Source of the DNA: a virus
Reading direction: 5' to 3' (one strand)
DNA: 37,833 nucleotides
IMG/VR virus record: IMGVR_UViG_3300020430_000040
Span: 1 to 37,833 of that record
In this document: positions 32,314 through 37,833 of the stretch, piece by piece
Position numbering within the stretch: the first letter of the stretch is position 1
How the letters are laid out: each line of letters begins with the position of its first letter
The notes under the pieces: generated by a model
The model's database searches: none
Told to the model about the DNA's origin: nothing
What the model saw: the letters and a program-made list of their open reading frames with translations, nothing else
Position numbers and translations under genes: made by a program

Positions 32314-35300
32314 ATGTCTAATAAAGAAGAATTGCTGTCAATAAATGATTATCTAGAGGAGAGCAATCTTCCCTCTTATAAGGACTTCATTGAAGAGAAA
32401 GAAGAATTACCATCAGTAGAAGATTATAAAACTCACCCTCTAGAAGAGGATCAAACCATTGAAGATGCAAATGGAAACACATTTGCAGAGGTTATTGATG
32501 TTGTAAAAGCACCAGAGTGGCAAGAACTTGTCAAATTAGTCAATGATGTAAGAAGAGAAATACCTGAAATACCTGAGATCAAATCATATGATGAAGAAAT
32601 TGGTCAGATAAGTGAAAAAATTGCTCAAATTCAAGAAAATTTTTCAATTTATGACCTCAAAAGTGATAAAATCTTTGATTTAAAATCAAAAAATGAAGAA
32701 TTTGAAGTAAAATTAACTGAAATTGAACAAAAAATCCCAGAAGTTCCTGAAGTTAGGTACTATGAAGGTGATATTGAACTCATTTATAGTAAAATTTCAA
32801 GAATTAAAGAAGAAATTGACTCTCTTCCTGAAGTAAAATACTATGAAAATGACCTTGACACCCTAAAATCAAGGATTGAAGAGGTAAATGAAAATATTCC
32901 AACCTTTCCAAAGTGGGTTAATGAGATAAATGAGGTCCCAGATTTCTCTTGGATTGGAAAAACCTTTGGAGTTATTGATGATGACTTCAAAAAGGTTCAA
33001 GGACACCTTGATTTAATCAGAGATACCATAGAATCAAGGGTTTCTGAGTTAAATGAGACTATTGAGACCAAAGATTTTGAACAAAGAGTAGATTCAAAGA
33101 CTCTTTCTGAGAATTTAGAGTCCACAAATACCAAATTAAGTGAAACTAAGGACAAAATCTACAAAGAACTGAGGGAAATGACCCTTAGGGTTTATGATCA
33201 TCATAAAGAATTTAAAGATGATGATAGAAAACTAAAAAAAGCAATATTGGGAGAGCAAAATAAACTCAAACAGGCTTTAAATGAACAAATTAAGTCTATT
33301 GAGAAGGAGAGTATTAAGACAGATGAGAAAATCATCTCTTTTTATGTTAATTTAAGAGAGGAAGTAGAGCAAAAGTTAAACTCTCTTCCAGAAGTCAAAT
33401 ATTATGACAATGACATAAAAAAACTGCAAGTTGATGTCAAAAATGTAAAGACCAATATCAAAGGTCTGATCACTGAACTCTATAAAATTGCAACTGTAAT
33501 TAAAAAGCAGCAAAAAAATCTTACTGAGGGTCTGCTTAATGAACCTCCTAATGAGAAAGAAACTGCTGGTGGACAAACTGATCCATTAACACCAATGGAT
33601 CAAAAATTTGCTACCCTTGAGGATTTATCAAACCACTACAGGTTGTTTATAAACAGGATTCAGACTCAACTTTCCACAATGGGTGGTGGTGGAGCAGGAT
33701 TTATCAAGGATCTTGATGATGTAACCTTTGATCAAACAACAGGGACAAATGAACTTCTAATTTATGATGGTGCCAAGTGGGTAGGTATTGCTAGCACAGC
33801 ATTATCATCATCATCATCTGAAACTCAGGGTTTAAATAATGTTCTTTCTATTGGTAACACATCCAGCACAGGGATGTCTGTTGGTGTTGTCACAGCAACA
33901 CAATTCTTTGGTGATGGTTCTGGTCTAACTGGGGTTGCAAACACCAACTTCATTGTTGGAACCTCAATCACGATGACCACTGGTAACTTTACTGGTAACG
34001 TGACTGTTGGTGGGACAATCACATATGAGGATGTAACCAATGTAGATTCAATTGGTATTATCACTGGTAGGGATAACATCAATATTGTAACTGATGGTAA
34101 GAAGTTACAGATTGGTGCTGGTTCTGATTTACAACTATACCATGATAGTAATCAATCATTCATTGACAACAATACAGGTCCACTCTTCATCAGGAACAAT
34201 GTAGATGATGATGATGGTGGCAACATCATCATTCAAGCAAAGTCTGGTAAGTCATCTGCTGTATTTCAGGATGATGAGGGTGTAAGGCTTTATTACAATG
34301 ATGTTGAAAAGTTTGAGACTCTGAGTGGTGGTGTCAATGTCACAGGTAACATTGAAACTGATACCCTCAATGTTACTGGTGTGGGCACAATAACTGATAA
34401 TCTTTCAATCAAGAGTCAGGATAGTTCACCTGGCAGGATTGACCTATATTGTGAGTCAAGTAATGCACATTATGCCAGGATTCAGGCACCAGCACATTCT
34501 GCCTTCTCTGGCAATATTACCCTCACCCTGCCATCAGATTCTGGCACTCTGCTTACTAATGTTGTGGAAGACACTACACCACAACTTGGTGGTAATTTGG
34601 ATATTAATGGTAAGTATATCACAGGCACTGGTGGTGCTGCTATTGTAGGTGTTGTAACTGCTACAACTTTTAATGGTAATTTAGCAACCACTAATTTAAC
34701 TGGAACCATTACTAATTCACAATTGGATGGTTCTATTGCTAATGATAAGTTAGCAAACTCCAGTGTTTCTTATGGTGGAGTAAGTTTAGCACTAGGTGCT
34801 TCAGATGCAACACCAGCATTTGATCTTTCTGATGCTACTAACTATCCCACCTCAAGTCTCTCTGGAACAATCACCAATGCACAGTTAGCAGGATCTATTG
34901 CTGATGGTAAGTTGGCAAGCACATTCCTCAAAAATGTAGTTGAAGATACCACTCCAGAACTTGGAGGTAATCTTGGCCTAAACAGCAAGGACATTACTGG
35001 TACAGGTGATATTAATATAACTGGTACTGTAACCTCAGACGGAGTTTTCCTAGGTGATGACGAGAAGATACATCTAGGTGACGGGGGCGATCTTAAGATC
35101 TGGCATAATGGGTTTAATAGCATCATCAACGACGAAGGATCTGGTGACCTATACTTAGGTGGCGATACTGGCGTTTTTATTACTAATGCGGCGCTTAGTG
35201 AGTTTAAGGGAAAGTTTATCACAAACGGAGCAGTAGAACTCTATTACGACAACGTACTGCGCCTCACAACAACTAACAGTGGTGTAAGCATCACTGATAA

Positions 35301-36294
35301 TCTGAATGTTGCTGGTGTTTCTACATTTCAAGGTCATATTCATATTGGAGATGATGATGAGCTAAGATTTGGTGCCAATAATGACTTTAAAATTGTTCAT
35401 GATCCAAATGATTGTCGTTTTGAGAATTCAAATGGTGACATTAAGTTTAAGAATACTGGTAGTTATTTCTTCTTTGATGAGGATGGTGGTGAAACTCTTG
35501 CATCCTTTATTAATGATGGTGCTATAAATCTCTTTCATAATGGATCCAAAAAATTTGAAACCACTTCAACTGGTATCAGTGTAGCAGGTGACATTAATAT
35601 AACAGATAAGATTATTCATACAGGTGACACTGATACTGCCATTAGATTCCCTGCTGCTAATACATTCACTGTAGAAACTGGCGGTAGTGAAAGATTCCGC
35701 ATAAAAGATGATGGACAATTACTTCATTATTTCTATGATAGATGGTTTGCAAGTGATGGTTCAACCTCTATAGGATTCATTGGTCCTGCAGATCAAAATG
35801 TTACTGGTGAAAGCAACTCTAACTTTGCTGTATCATCAGTAAATTCACTGGTATTCAGTACAGGTGGTGGGACTAAAGCACTCACACTTGATGCAAGTCA
35901 AAATGTCACATTTGCTGGTGATGCCTTATTTGCTGATAATGATCAGATTATCATGGGTGATGGTCCTGATCTAAAAATGTATCATGATGGTAGTAATAGT
36001 TTTGTAGAGGATACTGGAACAGGTGCTCTAATCATGAAGGGGAGCACCATTCGTTTCAGATCTACCACTAATGAAAATATGGTTCGTGCTGTTCAAAATG
36101 GAACAGTAGAACTCTATCATGATTCCACCAAGAAATTAGAGACAACAAGTGATGGTGCTGAGGTTTCAGGAAGTATTACTGCATCTGATGGTTTTACAAG
36201 TGGCACTGGGGGTGCTGTTAAAATAAGTGTATCAGGATCTACATTAACATTTACTGTTGATGGTGTTGGATCTGCATCACTCACACTTTCATGA
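32314..36294 (+). CDS. Large fibre-like structural protein with coiled-coil stalk and D-L-x-x-Y-H-D repeats (1326 aa)
   Basis: Residues 1-420 are acidic and mostly helical/coiled coil, punctuated by four copies of a P-E-V-K-Y-Y-x-x-D-I motif (near 85, 142, 171 and 358). A glycine run at about 456 leads to I-K-D-L-D-D-V-T-F-D. Then come fibre modules known to me from marine phage tail fibres: F-F-G-D-G-S-G-L-T-G (about 529-538), D-L-Q-L-Y-H-D-S-N-Q-S (about 605) with relatives near 924, 1023 and 1214, and two V-E-D-T-T-P-x-L-G-G-N-L blocks (about 751 and 875). The C-terminus is a short Ser/Thr/Gly beta segment with no recognised chaperone domain. A trimeric fibre or whisker is likely; the receptor is unknown. 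Its place between gp16 and the missing gp17 is unusual. Codon use changes abruptly at 35040-35261. No Shine-Dalgarno; start context CTAATAAAATG. Confidence 0.85.
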   Translation: MSNKEELLSINDYLEESNLPSYKDFIEEKEELPSVEDYKTHPLEEDQTIEDANGNTFAEVIDVVKAPEWQELVKLVNDVRREIPEIPEIKSYDEEIGQISEKIAQIQENFSIYDLKSDKIFDLKSKNEEFEVKLTEIEQKIPEVPEVRYYEGDIELIYSKISRIKEEIDSLPEVKYYENDLDTLKSRIEEVNENIPTFPKWVNEINEVPDFSWIGKTFGVIDDDFKKVQGHLDLIRDTIESRVSELNETIETKDFEQRVDSKTLSENLESTNTKLSETKDKIYKELREMTLRVYDHHKEFKDDDRKLKKAILGEQNKLKQALNEQIKSIEKESIKTDEKIISFYVNLREEVEQKLNSLPEVKYYDNDIKKLQVDVKNVKTNIKGLITELYKIATVIKKQQKNLTEGLLNEPPNEKETAGGQTDPLTPMDQKFATLEDLSNHYRLFINRIQTQLSTMGGGGAGFIKDLDDVTFDQTTGTNELLIYDGAKWVGIASTALSSSSSETQGLNNVLSIGNTSSTGMSVGVVTATQFFGDGSGLTGVANTNFIVGTSITMTTGNFTGNVTVGGTITYEDVTNVDSIGIITGRDNINIVTDGKKLQIGAGSDLQLYHDSNQSFIDNNTGPLFIRNNVDDDDGGNIIIQAKSGKSSAVFQDDEGVRLYYNDVEKFETLSGGVNVTGNIETDTLNVTGVGTITDNLSIKSQDSSPGRIDLYCESSNAHYARIQAPAHSAFSGNITLTLPSDSGTLLTNVVEDTTPQLGGNLDINGKYITGTGGAAIVGVVTATTFNGNLATTNLTGTITNSQLDGSIANDKLANSSVSYGGVSLALGASDATPAFDLSDATNYPTSSLSGTITNAQLAGSIADGKLASTFLKNVVEDTTPELGGNLGLNSKDITGTGDINITGTVTSDGVFLGDDEKIHLGDGGDLKIWHNGFNSIINDEGSGDLYLGGDTGVFITNAALSEFKGKFITNGAVELYYDNVLRLTTTNSGVSITDNLNVAGVSTFQGHIHIGDDDELRFGANNDFKIVHDPNDCRFENSNGDIKFKNTGSYFFFDEDGGETLASFINDGAINLFHNGSKKFETTSTGISVAGDINITDKIIHTGDTDTAIRFPAANTFTVETGGSERFRIKDDGQLLHYFYDRWFASDGSTSIGFIGPADQNVTGESNSNFAVSSVNSLVFSTGGGTKALTLDASQNVTFAGDALFADNDQIIMGDGPDLKMYHDGSNSFVEDTGTGALIMKGSTIRFRSTTNENMVRAVQNGTVELYHDSTKKLETTSDGAEVSGSITASDGFTSGTGGAVKISVSGSTLTFTVDGVGSASLTLS
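35040..35261 (+). other. CpG-rich, atypical-codon patch inside the fibre gene
   Basis: Counted by eye, this 222-base stretch holds 14 CpG, whereas the preceding 2.7 kb of the same gene appears to hold about two. Codons shift to GAC, AAC, GGC, GCG and CGC. The frame is intact and the protein reads as a normal fibre repeat (K-I-H-L-G-D-G-G-D-L-K-I-W-H-N-G). The edges are sharp. This is what a short recombination tract from a different phage lineage would look like. Confidence 0.75.
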
Positions 36295-36323
36295 TCAGTA
36301 TTCATTATGTAACACTTGATGGT

Positions 36324-36332
36324 TGATAAATA
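36324..36332 (+). promoter_or_regulatory. Late-promoter-like TGATAAATA
   Basis: GATAAATA matches 7 of 8 bases of the late octamer. It lies in the 60-base gap after the fibre gene, 22 bases before ATG 36355, the usual late geometry here. It is identical over nine bases to the element at 32263-32271. Confidence 0.5.
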
Positions 36333-36354
36333 CTAAGAGACCCGCTTTATATCA

Positions 36355-37833
36355 ATGAAAAAGAATGGTCGCTGCCCAGCAGGACAATATTATTGTTATA
36401 CTGATGAGAAATGTAAACCCATTCCAAGGGGGTTTAAAGTTGTAGGACGTGCTGGATTCCTTCGTAAGGAAAATGGGCACACTCAAGATGATGATAGTGC
36501 CACTAAAAAGAATGGTAAGAAAAATGGTAATGTATCTAATAGTAATGGTAATGGCAATGGTGGTAATGGGGGTATGGGTGGTAATGGTGGATCCAACGGG
36601 GCGGTAAGTGAAGACCTAAGAGCATGGTTTGGTAAAGGAGGTGGTGGTGGAGCAGGTGGTGGTGGATGGGATCGCTACAACACCAAGGGTGAAAGGGTTG
36701 GTAAATGTGCTCGTGAAGATAAAGATGGTGATGGAAAGGGTGATGGTCCCAAACCAAAATGCTTATCAAAAGATAAGGCAGCAAGTATGTCTAAAAAGGA
36801 AAGGGGTGCTGCTGTAAGACGTAAGAGAGCAAATGATCCTAATCCAGATAGAAAAGGCAGTGCAATCATGGTGAACACCAAGAAAAAAACCCAAAAAGAA
36901 GAGACCATCCTTGAAAAGGAAGGTAAGAAGGATGCTTGTTATCATAAGGTGAAGGCATCTGCCAGTGTGTGGCCCTCTGCTTATGCCTCTGGCAGATTAG
37001 TTCAGTGCCGTAAAGTGGGTGCTAAGAACTATGGAAAGTCTAAGAAGAATGAGGAGTTCCTGGCACTTCCTGAGTTCTCTCAAATTCAAATTGATGCTAT
37101 GAGAAAGGCAGGATTTGAGGTTGAGGTTGTAACAGAAAAGAATGCTAAACTATTAGGTCAGGTAGTAGAGGAAAAGAAAAAATCATGTGCCCATAACATG
37201 AAAGGGATGTACTGCCCTGTTCATGGTATGAAGGATTGTCCTGATGTTGCAAAGGAGATGAAGTGTGAGGCAGTGACTGAAGCAGTAAGAGTCCCTGCCA
37301 AAACAGGTAATGTCTATCTTGTTACTTTCACACTTAGGGGTAGATATATGATAATGAGGATCTTCTTCCCTGAGGTAGGAGCACCAAGTAGAGCAGAGGT
37401 TCAGGCAGCACTTGATAAGGTATATCCTGGATGTCATCTCAAGAAATATGATAAGACTGATTATCAACCTGGTGAACCTCTCATTCAGATGGGTGAAGAT
37501 AATGATCTTGAGGAAAAAAAGGAACATCCCATTCAAAACTATGTTCCTAAAAATGTGAAGGGCATTGCTAAGGAGCTAGATAAGGCAGTAGAAATGCACA
37601 AGAGTCAGGCAAAAAGACTCAGAAAATCAGGTGTTTCTGAGGAGGTTACTGACACAAAAAAGTATGAGGAGGCTGACATCAAGGAAGGTGCAGCCTGGAC
37701 CAAATCATCAGGTAAAAACCCAAAAGGAGGATTAAATGAAAAAGGTAGGAAGTCGTATGAGCGTGAAAACCCAGGAAGCGATCTTAAGAGACCTTCAAAA
37801 AAAGTTGGCAACAAGCGTAGAGCGTCTTTTTGT
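36355..37833 (+). CDS. Multidomain Cys/Gly-rich protein with DUF5872-like and DUF6321-like parts (partial, runs off the window)
   Basis: The frame is open for 493 codons to the window end. Order: a Cys cluster R-C-P-A-G-Q-Y-Y-C-Y-T-D-E-K-C-K-P (about residues 7-22); an Asn/Gly-rich linker (about 55-85); a DUF5872-like part (about 84-180: D-L-R-A-W-F-G, G-G-W-D-R-Y, K-P-K-C-L-S, S-M-S-K-K-E-R, V-R-R-K-R-A-N-D-P); D-A-C-Y-H-K-V-K ... W-P-S-A-Y-A-S-G ... C-R-K-V-G-A (about 193-228); a Cys/His cluster at 277-296 (C-A-H ... C-P-V-H-G-M-K-D-C-P), perhaps zinc-binding; an alpha/beta part with Y-M-I-M-R-I-F-F-P-E-V (about 330-345); and a DUF6321-like end (G-K-N-P-K-G-G-L-N-E-K-G-R-K-S-Y, from about 455). 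Names rest on recalled signatures. Function is unknown. Start chosen as first ATG after the late-promoter-like element; no Shine-Dalgarno. Confidence 0.75.
   Translation, partial: MKKNGRCPAGQYYCYTDEKCKPIPRGFKVVGRAGFLRKENGHTQDDDSATKKNGKKNGNVSNSNGNGNGGNGGMGGNGGSNGAVSEDLRAWFGKGGGGGAGGGGWDRYNTKGERVGKCAREDKDGDGKGDGPKPKCLSKDKAASMSKKERGAAVRRKRANDPNPDRKGSAIMVNTKKKTQKEETILEKEGKKDACYHKVKASASVWPSAYASGRLVQCRKVGAKNYGKSKKNEEFLALPEFSQIQIDAMRKAGFEVEVVTEKNAKLLGQVVEEKKKSCAHNMKGMYCPVHGMKDCPDVAKEMKCEAVTEAVRVPAKTGNVYLVTFTLRGRYMIMRIFFPEVGAPSRAEVQAALDKVYPGCHLKKYDKTDYQPGEPLIQMGEDNDLEEKKEHPIQNYVPKNVKGIAKELDKAVEMHKSQAKRLRKSGVSEEVTDTKKYEEADIKEGAAWTKSSGKNPKGGLNEKGRKSYERENPGSDLKRPSKKVGNKRRASFC

Noticed and set aside
34842-35222. 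Antisense ORF of 126 aa inside the fibre gene
   Set aside because: Shadow of the fibre repeats; no independent signals.
37183-37536. Antisense ORF of 117 aa near the right end
   Set aside because: The + strand frame from 36355 to the window end has recognisable domains; the antisense frame has none.

Overview
The window is part of the virion morphogenesis region of a T4-like (contractile-tailed) phage of the marine/cyanophage type. Every credible gene lies on the + strand. The order gp25 - gp6 - [giant protein in the gp7 slot] - gp8 - [DUF4815-type protein] - two small ORFs - gp13 - gp14 - gp15 - gp16 matches the T4 wedge/neck/terminase order 6-7-8-...-13-14-15-16. The very large wedge and fibre proteins, the YHYH and DUF4815 domains, the late promoters of the form CTATAAATA and the small conserved ORFs at the left are what I know from marine cyanophage-like myoviruses. 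The host cannot be proved from this window; a picocyanobacterium is the best guess.

Layout. (1) 1-673: mostly non-coding, with one 47-aa ORF, a row of four near-palindromic 13-mers, a promoter candidate, a GC-rich foldable stretch and an intrinsic terminator, together resembling a small regulated non-coding RNA unit. (2) 674-2257: a small conserved ORF, a GT-A-type glycosyltransferase-like protein and three tightly packed small ORFs, closed by a very clear terminator at 2231-2257. (3) 2312-3031: a 239-aa protein of unknown function. (4) 3115-17681: a late promoter, then gp25, gp6 and a 4009-aa baseplate wedge protein in the gp7 position. (5) 17686-30865: a second late promoter, then gp8, a 2528-aa DUF4815-type wedge/periphery protein, a coiled-coil peptide, an Ig-like small protein, gp13, and a gp14 carrying a very large internal repeat insertion. 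(6) 30863-32272: gp15 and gp16 (TerS). (7) 32264-36294: a 1326-aa fibre-like protein. (8) 36324 to the end: a multidomain Cys/Gly-rich protein that runs off the window. The large terminase gp17, expected straight after gp16, is not present here.

The structural genes build and complete the contractile tail. gp25, gp6, the giant protein and gp8 form baseplate wedges. The DUF4815 protein and the fibre probably form the periphery. gp13, gp14 and gp15 join head and tail. gp16 works in packaging. Three small beta-rich sequence modules recur across gp7-like, gp8, DUF4815, gp14 and gp15, suggesting domain shuffling inside one virion.

Two composition signals stand out. CpG is almost absent from the structural genes: by eye I find about 25 CpG in the 12-kb giant gene. 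A sharply bounded CpG-rich patch of 222 bases (35040-35261) inside the fibre gene breaks this pattern and looks like recently acquired DNA.
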